Shown here: positions 8,572 through 17,363 of the stretch, in pieces | Position numbering within the stretch: position 1 is the first letter of the stretch | Layout of the letters: each line of letters starts with the position of its first letter | Source of the DNA: Phoronis australis | Lineage: Eukaryota > Phoronida > Phoronidae | Length of the DNA stretch: 26,777 bases | Reading direction: 5' to 3' | Assembly: GCA_002633005.1 (NCBI GenBank) | Contig: NMRA01000308.1 | Coordinates: forward strand, 325,678-352,454 | Position numbers and translations under genes: made by a program | Notes under the pieces: generated by a model | The model's database searches: none | Told to the model about the DNA's origin: nothing | The model's input: only the letters and a program-made list of their open reading frames with translations

Positions 8572-11500
8572 AAAATTTACTATGGGTTGTTTTATCGCTC
8601 ACCTTCTCAATCTCCAACTGAAAGAAAACTCTACTTCAAAGCCCTAGCCGATCAGTTAGCGGAGCTTAACCGCAATAGCGTTAGTATAATCATAAATGCT
8701 GATTTCAATGCCCGAAACTCTACATTGTACAATGATGATCATGACAATACGGCCGGACTACAACTGTTTGATATTTTATTGTCTAATGACTGCATACAGC
8801 TAATTAATGAGCCAACCCGTATCACCGACGTTTCTTATTCATGTATTGACCTCTGTATAACAAACAATTTGAGTATCATTGACTCATGTTCTGTACTACC
8901 TCCTGTTGGCAATTCTGATCACCACACTATCGAAACCACTCTAACACATAAAAAACCGGTTAAGGAACAACACACCACTCGAACCAACTGGAAATATGAT
9001 CAGATCGACACCGATAAACTGCGCCAGGATATCACCAACACTGACTGGGATTCCATATTGAACACTGGCTACATTGATGACACTGTTTCACTCTTTACTA
9101 GTACTCTCTATGAAATCTTAAAAAACAACATCCCATCAACTGAAAAGATAATTAAACACAACAGCCAACCGTGCTTCAACAGTAATGTTAAACGGGCAAT
9201 CCGCACAAGAAACAGACTTTACAGCTCTTTCAGAAGATCTAACAACACTATAATCTACAACAGATACAAGGAGCAGTCACGTCTGGTTGAAACTTTAGTA
9301 AATCAAGCCAAAGCTGATCACCGACACAAGCTTTTTCAACAAATTAACAGCGCAAGCAAGAATTCCAAAGAATACTGGAACATCATCAATAAAATACGCG
9401 GCAGTCAACAGCAATCCTCCTATCCTGTCATCAACTATAATGGTAACCTAGCCTCACGTAGTAGTGACAAGTGTGATTTGTTTCTCAAATTTTTCACGAA
9501 CAAAAGCCACATTACACCAACTGAAGTAAGTAACTTTCCCTTTCTTCGTGAACGTTGTCTCAATCAACTGTCTGACATCCCGGCTAATCAAACTGATGTC
9601 CGGAAGTATCTCAATGAAATTGACCCCAATAAGAATGATGGCACAGCTTTAATAACCAGCAAGATGATCAAAATGATTGCCAACGAAATTACCATGCCCC
9701 TGACCAATCTGTTTAACAAACTTCTTCAGCTAGGCATTTATCCGTCTTCTTGGAAACATGGAATTATGGTCCCCATACACAAAAAAGGCTCCAAAACTGA
9801 AATTTCAAATTATCGCCCAATAACATTACTTAACACCCTGTCCAAAATCTTTGAGAAGATCATTGCTCAAAGTATTCTTACATTTCTCAAACAAAACAAC
9901 TTGATCTATCATCGTCAATTTGGTTTTTTGCGTGGGAACAGCACCGTGGCACAACTTGTTGAAATAGTACATGAGATTCATTTACATTTTGAGAAGGGAG
10001 AGAGTGTCAGGTCCATTTTTCTAGATATAGCTTCTGCTTTCGACTGTGTCCCTCACGACCTTCTACTTCACAAACTTCGATCCTATGGCATTACTGGTAA
10101 TCTTTTAAACATGATCACCTCATATCTCTCCGAAAGAACATACAGTGTTCGTGTCGATGGCGTACTTTCAATTTTATCCCATCCTGGATTTGTAAACGCA
10201 GGTGTACCGCAGGGTAGCGTATTGGGCCCTCTTCTCTTCTTGGTTTATATTAATGACCTTCCTGATAACCTGTCATGTAGCACATACCTTTATGCAGATG
10301 ACACGGCGCTTTTTTACCCCTTCGCAGGGAGCAGCCCTGAATGTTCTTTGCAGCTTCAACACGACTTAAATAAACTAAGCTATTGGTCACAAGAATGGAG
10401 AATGAATTTTAAACCAGAAAAAAGCGTTGACCTTACCTTCTCCAAATCTATTAATGCTCTCTTCCTTGTTGACCCGTCTTATGACCTTAAACTTAATGAT
10501 GAAATCATTCCTAGAAAACAGTCGCACAGACATCTGGGTATACTGTTAGATGAAAAACTCTCATTCACCCCTCACGTTCGGGAGCTCGTACAAAAAACTC
10601 AGGAACTAATTAACCCACTTAAGCTTGTCTCTCGTCATCTGAATTCTACACATTTAGAAGTTTTGTTCAAGTCCTTTGTACTTCCACACATTGATTATTG
10701 TGATATTATATATCAGTCTGCCAATACGGGTGCACTCCAACATTTGGAGAAGTTACAATATCAAGCCGCCTTACTCATAACTGGAGCTTACAGGGGATCC
10801 AATAGTGTTAAGGTTTTGAATAATCTCAAGTGGCCCAAACTGTCTACTCGACGCAATCTTCACATGACCACATTTACGTTCAAGGTAATAAACAATGTCA
10901 ACAACGTGTCTGTCAAAAAAATATTTGATCTATATATTAGACAAGGCCATCGTAGTGATTTGAGATTCTCCACCCCATATGCAATTCCTCCGTCGTTCAG
11001 TCAGGCATTCAGAAGGTCTACAGTCATGATGTGCATCAACAACTGGAATTCTCTTCCAGTCTCTGTTAAGGAAAGCAACTCTTTTACGAGTATAAAAAAT
11101 AATTTTAGAACTGTTTTTCATAATTTTGATAACTCAATACCCTTGACTCAATTCTCCCTTACCCGCGATAACGAAATAGCATTGTACAGAACAAGATGTG
11201 GCCTTTTCCTCAACTCTGACAAGTTCAGGCACAAATGTCTCTCCAAACTGTAAATGTGGTGACCATCAATCTTATCCTCATGTTTTCTACAAATGTCCCC
11301 TCATCGAATCCCTGAGAGACTCACTCTTTCGTGCACTCAATGATAACCAATCAATTGTTAACGCTCTCAATTCTTGTAATAATATCACTACTAGAGTTAC
11401 ATTATTACTGAATGGTAGTCCTAACTTTGACTTTGTTCTCAACGAATTCCTCCTAAGCAACGTTAGTAAATTTTTATGTACCGTTTATCAATATTGTTGC

Positions 11501-11732
11501 ATCTGATTTCCCTACATGAATCTGTACATATTTTTGTTTTTATATATCTGTAATAGCATGTCTAAGTATTGGAATATTTATTTTAGATACTACTTAATTG
11601 TATATACCTCTATGTATATAAGTTTCATTTATGAATTGTTTACAACCCAGATATAATGCTTTGCGGTTTCTGGGTTTGTTATTATTTCTTTGTATGTTCT
11701 GTGTATCCTTCAATAAATATATATCACAGTGA
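8572..11732 (+). mobile_element. 5'-truncated non-LTR retrotransposon (CR1/Jockey-group LINE)
   Basis: The element comprises about two thirds of an ORF2-type gene and a ~225-bp 3' UTR with AATAAA at 11712-11717, 15 bp before the right candidate target-site copy. It has no 5' UTR, no ORF1 and only the second half of the endonuclease, as expected from incomplete reverse transcription at insertion. Its 888-codon frame is free of stops, so the insertion is young. The 3' end is not a long poly(A) but an AT-rich tail. The RT type and C-terminal CxC..H..C motif suggest the CR1/L2/Jockey group; the exact clade is not resolved. A relative with a full 5' end should exist elsewhere in the genome. Confidence 0.85.
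8578..11506 (+). pseudogene. LINE ORF2 fragment: endonuclease C-half and reverse transcriptase, one frameshift
   Basis: The protein copies LINE RNA into a nicked target. Numbering from the TTG at 8587: the endonuclease remnant has a DFNAR motif (39-43, preceded by Ala where Gly is usual) and SDHH (110-113). The RT has NYRPITLL (408-415), QFGFLRGNST (444-453), motif A LDIASAFD (479-486; Asp480 and Asp486), motif B GVPQGSVLGPLLF (539-551) and the catalytic YADD (569-572). Thumb-type HLGILLDEKLSF follows (649-660). The first frame stops at 11251-11253. The expected C-terminal segment NCKCG..H....CP continues in another frame to 11506, so a one-base indel lies near 11214-11222. There is no homopolymer there, so it is probably a real mutation. 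An in-frame TGA at 8569-8571 precedes the coding sequence. Confidence 0.9.
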
Positions 11733-11741
11733 ACTGCTTGA
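11733..11741. repeat. Candidate target-site duplication (right)
   Basis: ACTGCTTGA, identical to 8563-8571, follows the AATAAATATATATCACAGTG 3' end of the LINE. Confidence 0.6.
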
Positions 11742-13193
11742 GTGTACTGGAATACGCAACGGTTCCTAGCCCTCGCACACAACAACGGAGGAAAAATTAA
11801 GCGAATCTCATGGTACTTTTTCATTGAAAATTAGCAGTCGTAATAACCAAGAAACGATACAGTCGATTCTCATTTTTTGTTTTCTTTTAGTCTTACAACT
11901 TTGCATCAAGGTGACGCCCTCATAACGTCAATAAGCTTCTTGTTACTTACTGTTGTAAATCTGATCTTTACTTTTTCCTCGCTCTCCCTGGCTTGCGAAC
12001 AACATGCTCTTTAGCTTGCTTGAGATTAAGCTCGATAAATTGACTTAAAACATTTTATGCTCCCAGCGTACCGAATAGTATGTTCTTCTCCACACCCGAA
12101 ACCATTCCTCACTTGAGCAATAAACTGGAATCAGCTTTATTGTGGAAAGTGGTATAAATCAAAAAGTTTTTTATGACTGTTTGACTAAAATACAATTCTG
12201 TGTGTACTTACGAAGACAGCGGTGACCAAAATATAGACCCTAAGCGCGTGACTTGCTTTTCTCGTGTACCGGTAGCTCCTCGTCTGTCATTCTTCGGTCT
12301 GTGCCACTCACATTTGTGTGGATTACACAAGACGCTGTGACGAGTTGCATGCTTTGTACTGTTTCTGCGCTTCGCCAACTGACAATTTTAAAGTTTTGTA
12401 ACAAACATTATTTTACTTCTCCGCGAATGCCTGTCGTGTTACTGGGGGAATTTCATTAATCTTACCCCTGTTTAACCACGTTTTTACGAAAAGCTTTTTG
12501 ATGATCGAATAAAGACCTACAGCAAAATTAATCAGTAGCAGGTTGTGCAGTCACCATCGATTAGACAAGTTCAAATTTCGTCGATAGCATAAATTTACAA
12601 ACAGTGGATGTGGAGGTGGTAAATAAAAACAAAAAAGAATGCGATGTCAGTAAGCCAGTGCTTTGCGCCGGGACTACTTCTGCGTGGTTTTTCATAGACA
12701 GCAACGGTATTAGTGACTGGGAATATACAGAACTAAGAGATGTCTTAGCATCCCCGTTTTAGCGCGCATACCCAATTTATATTGGCCCGACGCTTCACTT
12801 CAGGGAAGAAATTTGAGTGAAACTTCAGCAACTTACTTCAACCGTACTTTTTGCTTTTATGGTGCCCAAATTTTGGTGAGTGGGCCCCATTATCATTTCA
12901 AGATCCTCATCATGGTAATGACGTCAACCAATTTGTGACTTCACAAAATGTGAATGATTATTTAATTTCTAAATTCTAAACAGGTCACAATTTCACACTA
13001 CTCGGGTTGCTCAGCTCGTCACCTTCAGGTGAACCTATTCAACGTCTAGAGCCTGACTACCGGCGAGGGGTGCATGCACAATCTTGGAGTCAGCCGACAC
13101 TTGTTTTCCCGTTTCAGCCGTATAAGTGGAAAACTATAATAAATAAAGATTATTACATGGCGAAGTCGTTATCCCCCGTTATCCAGAGCCCGA
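11742..13193. other. Non-coding stretch
   Basis: No coding region is recognised; the open frames are all below 80 codons and without family resemblance. The stretch contains the CRE/CCAAT pair at 12919-12932. Confidence 0.55.
12919..12932 (+). promoter_or_regulatory. Full CRE followed by CCAAT box
   Basis: TGACGTCA (12919-12926) is followed one base later by CCAAT (12928-12932). CREB/ATF and NF-Y sites in this close spacing are common in animal promoters. No gene start is visible nearby, so the role is inferred. Confidence 0.35.
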
Positions 13194-13259
13194 GTGGATT
13201 TTAGAGAACTATCGCCCGAGGGGCGTTCGCCCCGAGGGTGATAATTCTCCAAAATCCAC
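13194..13259. mobile_element. 66-bp foldback (MITE-like) element
   Basis: The sequence starts GTGGATTTT and ends AAAATCCAC. Its centre GGGGCGTTCGCCCC lies at about 13220-13233, so the whole 66 bp folds on itself with a few mismatches. The type, with TATCGCCCGAGG and its complement around a GC-rich centre, resembles foldback elements common in marine invertebrate genomes, as far as I recall. No target-site duplication is visible. Confidence 0.8.
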
Positions 13260-13798
13260 ATTTATACCACATACTAAAAGAGAAACATTGCAATGAGTCG
13301 ATCTACCTTTCTCGTCTCGCCTCGGCTTTGTAACTACTTTCTATGTCAGAGGCCCGGGGTCGGAGGTCATGACCTTCGAAGAAAAGCTGAGCTATTTTTG
13401 TCAAATAATGCTTATACTCAAAACCAATTGGAAATTTAAACAAAATAAAAATGAAGTGAATCTATAAATTAAGGTTTAGCAACTATTATAGCTTACTACA
13501 CATTTTTATCAAGCCAAGCTTCGACCGGGAAAATATCGTCTGCTAAAGTAGATTACCACTAGTAACTGACTATAATGCTCAAGTCAAAGGATCCCGACGA
13601 CACGATACCCGCATTCAAATTGAAGATCGGTGATTTACAAATGAGAGAACACGAGAGAAAAATTTCACTGAATTAAAATATCGTTTTTATTGAAATTATG
13701 CGTCTTATTTTTCATAGCGTATCAATGTCGGTGCAATGCCCTTTGCTGAACATGCGATTATTGCGCGTGCTCATTAAGTATTCTATTTTCACGTTCGA
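13260..13798. other. Non-coding stretch, nothing recognised
   Basis: AT-rich DNA with no supported gene or repeat. An 85-codon minus-strand open frame (13712-13969) overlaps the tRNA-like sequence and looks like chance. Confidence 0.55.
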
Positions 13799-13806
13799 TG
13801 ACGTCA
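13799..13806 (+). promoter_or_regulatory. Full CRE (TGACGTCA)
   Basis: This exact palindromic CREB/ATF site lies immediately before the tRNA-like sequence. It may simply belong to the head of that element. Confidence 0.3.
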
Positions 13807-13880
13807 GCCGCTGAACGATGTAGTGGTAAAGTCGTCGACTCGAAACTCTTGACGCCCGGGTTCGAATCCAGCCTCGGTTT
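13807..13880 (+). repeat. tRNA-like sequence: decayed tRNA or tRNA-derived SINE head
   Basis: An A-box-like ATGTAGTGGTAA (from 13819) and a perfect B box GGTTCGAATCC (13859-13869) are spaced as in tRNA genes. A D-stem CGAT/GTCG can form, and CTCGAAA resembles the anticodon loop of a serine CGA tRNA. The anticodon stem, T stem (two mismatches) and acceptor stem fail to pair properly, so this is not a functional tRNA gene. A tRNA-derived SINE or tRNA pseudogene is more likely. Confidence 0.65.
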
Positions 13881-13947
13881 CCCGCCAAAACTAGTAAGAT
13901 AATTTTATGGGTTATTACACTGCTGTATCTGACATTCGAGGCTAATA

Positions 13948-14211
13948 TTGTGGGGATGTTTAAGAACATGGATGATAAATCAGTGCAATTTCCCTCTGCA
14001 GTTAAATATGTCTTCCGCCTTGTTTGGAGACCCAGCCTGTAGATTAGAAGCTGTAAATTTAATTCTTTGCTTAGCGAAATTCCACTTATATAGACAAAGA
14101 TTACAAAAGACTAAGCCCAATTTTCAGTCATTTTTACGTGAGGTATATGATTACTACAACCTGGAAAAAATAATTTACAATGATAAATTGGATCTTGAGA
14201 GATTCCAGGCA
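13948..14211 (+). pseudogene. L1/Tx1-type LINE ORF2, extreme C-terminal fragment cut by assembly gap
   Basis: The open frame into the gap contains LFGDPA, then AVNLILCLAKFHLYRQR, then KPNFQSF and a tyrosine-rich segment. The order (LFG, N-x-hydrophobic stretch, K-[FY]-x-[IL]-Y, KPxFxxF, then E-K near the end) matches the region downstream of the reverse transcriptase in L1/Tx1-group LINEs. The same type of element lies on the minus strand at 17364-18450. No RT core is present here; the rest is either in the gap or lost. The assignment rests on pattern recognition of a fast-evolving region. Confidence 0.55.
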
Positions 14212-14309
14212 NNNNNNNNNNNNNNNNNNNNNNNNNNNNNNNNNNNNNNNNNNNNNNNNNNNNNNNNNNNNNNNNNNNNNNNNNNNNNNNNNNNNNNNNN
14301 NNNNNNNNN
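14212..14309. other. Assembly gap, 98 N
   Basis: A run of 98 undetermined bases. The two sides need not be contiguous: the left side is LINE-like, while the right side begins inside an unrelated hydrophobic reading frame. Confidence 0.99.
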
Positions 14310-14423
14310 GAAGTGTATCCAGACCCGTACGCAGGCACCCAGTTTGCATGGAACTCATTGCTGGCAACTGGGCTTGGCTTAGGGGCAATGGCAGCTACGT
14401 ACGCGCTGTTCAAGTTCAAATAA
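14310..14423 (+). CDS. Possible C-terminal fragment of a small membrane protein
   Basis: From the gap edge a frame reads 37 codons to TAA at 14421-14423. It starts EVYPDPYAGTQFAWNSLL and continues into a Gly/Ala-rich hydrophobic segment of about 20 residues (WNSLLATGLGLGAMAATYALF), ending KFK. That pattern, one membrane helix with glycine spacing and a short basic tail, could be the C-terminal exon of a single-pass protein. The opposite strand of the same DNA (from an ATG at 14479) also reads as a plausible signal peptide (MVFLRSLEIILLVSLVS) running into the gap. At most one of the two is likely real. I recognise no family. Confidence 0.3.
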   Translation, partial: EVYPDPYAGTQFAWNSLLATGLGLGAMAATYALFKFK

Positions 14424-14532
14424 GTGGTAGAAACAAGAGAAACTAACAAAATAATTTCCAATGATCTTAAAAAAACCATAAATATTAAACATAAATATAA
14501 ACGTATTGAGTTTACTTATGTGTTATATGTAT

Positions 14533-14592
14533 CTCTGTTCTCTAAATCATCAACTACTGCTATAGCAGTAGATGATGATTTAGAGAACAGAG
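14533..14592. repeat. 60-bp near-perfect palindrome
   Basis: CTCTGTTCTCTAAATCATCA at 14533-14552 is mirrored by its complement at 14573-14592, around a TATA centre (14561-14564). Only one base pair of 30 is mismatched. There is almost no loop. It lies 224 bp from the assembly gap, so it may be a natural cruciform-forming foldback or an assembly or cloning artefact. Confidence 0.95.
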
Positions 14593-15346
14593 AGAACAGT
14601 CATTTACGCTACCGCAGGGAGGGGGCGCAGCAGCGATTCTGCCTCAGCAGCCACAAGCTGGGACCCCATCACGAAAATGGTCGGAACAGCTGAAAACAAA
14701 GAAGCTTCAACGCGAAACAACGGCTTACATCCTTCTATTCTTCTCGGCTATAAACTCAACATGGGCAGGAGACACATCCTTGAGAAAACGTCTATTGTCA
14801 ATCTGTGTTTATTTTCCATGGTCATTTAGGACGGCTATAAACCCGCGATCCGTTTTAAGAAGCGAACTTTTAATTTAATTCTTGTTATCGCCAAGAATTA
14901 GTCTAAATTTGTCCCTTGCGCAGATAAGAAATGATCTGTGAATTTGCTAAGAACTGACAATTTGCCATTATTTGAGGCCATGATGGTTGCATGACATGAC
15001 ACGCTGTAACATAGCCAAGTGGTGAGGTCTCAAGCATTAACAATTGTTTTGAAGCCCTGAGATCACCCTATGAATAAAGTGGGAGACAAATTTCATAACC
15101 TTTGATGTCAGTAAAAATTTTCGTAACTTCATTTCGTATGTTGCTCCTATTGTAGATGTGACAAATTTGCTCTGACGCACTTTTGACCGCACTCCTGACT
15201 TTTCTGGAATTCCACCCCTCCCCTAGAGAATTAGTTGTACACCTAACGCTGCCACTGATTCGTATCTGTTCCACACCAAGTAACAGCTCATAGCAACAAG
15301 ACCATATTCACAGGTTAAAACCATTAATTAAATACTAATCAATATT
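14593..15346. other. Non-coding stretch downstream of the GPCxxxxC gene
   Basis: A 68-codon minus-strand open frame (15068-15274) lies downstream of the polyadenylation signal of the GPCxxxxC gene and has no family resemblance. It is not called. Nothing else is seen here. Confidence 0.5.
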
Positions 15347-15352
15347 TTTATT
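15347..15352 (-). terminator. Polyadenylation signal of the GPCxxxxC gene
   Basis: The minus strand reads AATAAA about 41 bases after the TGA stop of the GPCxxxxC coding exon, in an AT-rich context. This supports a short 3' UTR and the idea that 15393-16162 is the terminal coding exon. Confidence 0.55.
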
Positions 15353-15392
15353 TTTATCTCAAAAGAGGAAGAAATTGGAAGAAGACAATCTG

Positions 15393-16162
15393 TCACGGTT
15401 CATCATGCAGAGGTACAGTTTTTCTGTTTGACCTCACGTTGACCTTTCTATGCGCATTCTTGTAACCAGAATTACCAAATAATTTATCTCTAACATATTT
15501 TAACTTCCCTAAAATTGTCTCCTGAACACTATTACTTTTTGTACCGTCGTCTTCACTCGATCCAACAAAACGACTTCGGGCATGCACGTTTTTGTCGAAC
15601 ATTGGGCCCCAAGTTACTGTTTTATCATGATTGTCATCTGATGCTTCATCCGGAACTGTTTCCGATTCTGGCTTCTCGTCGGAGTGAATCGTTTTGCCAG
15701 GTAGGCAGTCCGAGCCAATGCAAGGTCCGTTAGGAGTGTGATGCGGAGTGTTTCGAGTATCCACGTCTCTTACTTCACCCTTGTGTATTTGGGAGCTTCC
15801 TAAACAATCGCCTCCTATACACGGCCCTTGGGCATTGGAATGTTTACCGTCTTCATCACGTTTCTCAGCTTCTTGGTCGTTTGTCTCCCCCATAAGCTGT
15901 TTCAACCACTCGCACGACATGCCTATACAGGGACCAAACTTCTGTGAATGAGTTCCTAACTCATCTCCTGAGGTTTCGTGACCTAATTTAGACTCTCGTT
16001 TGCCAAAAAGTCTTTTGGTCAGGCATTCCATATTCTCACAAGGTCCTCCCTTCTCTGAGTGGTGAACCTCCTCTGATTGATCTTCATGTGAGTGTAATGA
16101 TTGATCATTTAAACACTCCATGCCTACACAGGGTCCAAACTTACGACGCAATTGAGCATTCC
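15393..16162 (-). CDS. GPCxxxxC-repeat protein, 3'-terminal exon (putative secreted peptide precursor)
   Basis: The exon enters through an acceptor at 16163, with two bases of a split codon, then encodes about 255 residues to TGA. Numbering from the Leu codon at 16151: five GPCxxxxC motifs lie at 6-13, 36-43, 73-80, 109-116 and 142-149 (spacing 30-37). The inner residues are VGME, ENME, IGMS, IGGD and IGSD. A cysteine-less sixth (WGPMFDKN) lies at 181-188. The spacers are acidic and rich in His and Ser; His lies 4-6 residues before most motifs. Dibasic sites RR (2-3), KR (46-47, 51-52, 97-98) could be cut by prohormone convertases, but they do not flank every repeat. The C-terminal 40 residues are basic and amphipathic (ETILGKLKYVRDKLFGN). 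There is no Gly-Lys-Arg amidation signal next to the cysteine motifs. Codons for Gly-Pro-Cys differ between copies, so the motif is conserved at protein level. Alternatives are an extracellular repeat or metal-binding protein. No family is recognised; the signal-peptide exon is not located. Confidence 0.75.
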
Positions 16163-16180
16163 CTGCAAGAGAAATATAAG
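16163..16180 (-). promoter_or_regulatory. Splice acceptor of the GPCxxxxC exon
   Basis: The minus strand reads TTATATTTCTCTTGCAG followed by GGAATGCTCAATTG. A pyrimidine tract with a TGCAG end fits a metazoan 3' splice site. The intron is phase 1, because two bases of a codon open the exon. No upstream donor with an open frame and a signal peptide was found within about 1 kb. Confidence 0.65.
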
Positions 16181-17363
16181 TTCAGAAATGCATGATCTAT
16201 GCTGCGGAAAGTTTGACACCCTGTTTTACAAAGTAGTAACTTTCTTATCTAGCGTTCGGTCATGGAACCTGTCTATTTCTAGACATAGCTCTCGACTACG
16301 AACTTTGCCCGCTTCCAAAGTGACATCTGGAGGAGTGGCTCTGGGAAAGGACAATGTCTTGAGTATTGACAGAGAACGTGAACAGGAGGATACAGAATTG
16401 CAAGGAATGCATCGTGTGTTGTTGCTGTTGGAACAAACTGAATTCACAAAGGGATTTCTCTGGACATTTCTCACCTTATAACCAATAGGAATTCCCGAAA
16501 GTTACTTATTTCTGTTACAATAAGTTAACCAACAAGAAGCCACGCCCACCATACAGTAATATGGCTCATTATTCTCCAGTACTGATTTATCAGCTCTACC
16601 CAAGTCCAGGGGTAACTTCTGATCTGAGTAAGGTACAAGTATTGAGACCGACCAACTTCATTGCATTCATTAGACTGATACTAGAGCTCTTGCTGCATCA
16701 AAACAATTGATCAGCGGCCATTTTTGCTTTTGGGAAGTGGCCTTTGTTTGTCCTTCTTTTTGTTTATAATGTATCTTTCCCGAACTGTTTTTGAGAGGAT
16801 TCACGAGATGTCGTGATTTCCATCGTTGGCAGCACTGACATACTTTTAAATTCCGCAGCTGACTTTGTGGCAGCCCACTCGACTTGTTATCTGACAGTTA
16901 ACGTGAAGTAATTCGTAACAACAACCTCTAAAAAGGCTTGCACGCCATAACCAAAAGGACGCTCTACTGAAAAATTATACATATATTTATTGCCCAGACA
17001 ATAATACAAAACCAGTCTGAGGTTGGGCGCCTCAGATCAAAAGAATATAATATTGACCAATAAATATATACGGCAATAAAATGTAACGGGGAATGGGGAC
17101 CGGGGGAAGGACTTTCACGCGCCATTCATACACACACACTTACGCCCTGCTGTTATGATGTCTGATGAAATTATGTGCTATATAAATACATACGTATGAA
17201 AAAAATAATAATAGTAGAACTTTGATCATTTCTAGAATACTAATTAAAAGCATGCGTGCAGACCTCTCCATTTATCCACATTTGTGTCTGAGGTATCTGT
17301 TAAAATTATGTTTATAAACGTTTGTAACTTCAACATGAAATCGTTAAAAAGGAGAGTCGTTTT
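16181..17363. other. Probable intron or upstream region of the GPCxxxxC gene; L1 3' flank
   Basis: The left part should be intron or 5' region of the minus-strand gene. A donor-like AAG|GTGAGA (minus strand, near 16474-16480) would leave TAA in the required frame, so I reject it. At 16981-17080 TTTATTGCC and GGCAATAAA are inverted. TCTGAGG and CCTCAGA form a 7-bp hairpin near 17016-17037. No coding exon is supported. Confidence 0.45.

Noticed and set aside
13807-13880. Functional tRNA-Ser gene
   Set aside because: The acceptor and anticodon stems do not pair, the T stem has two mismatches and the long serine variable arm is missing.
14533-14592. microRNA precursor
   Set aside because: The palindrome has a 4-base loop and almost no mismatch, unlike typical animal precursors.
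15068-15274. 68-codon minus-strand frame downstream of the GPCxxxxC gene
   Set aside because: It lies beyond the probable polyadenylation signal and has no family resemblance.
16226-16474. Minus-strand 82-codon frame upstream of the GPCxxxxC exon as its first exon
   Set aside because: It opens at GTG, has no signal peptide, and a usable donor in the required phase is absent.
16474-16490. Donor-like AAG|GTGAGA on the minus strand as partner of the acceptor at 16163
   Set aside because: In the phase required by the acceptor, the codon before the split is TAA.
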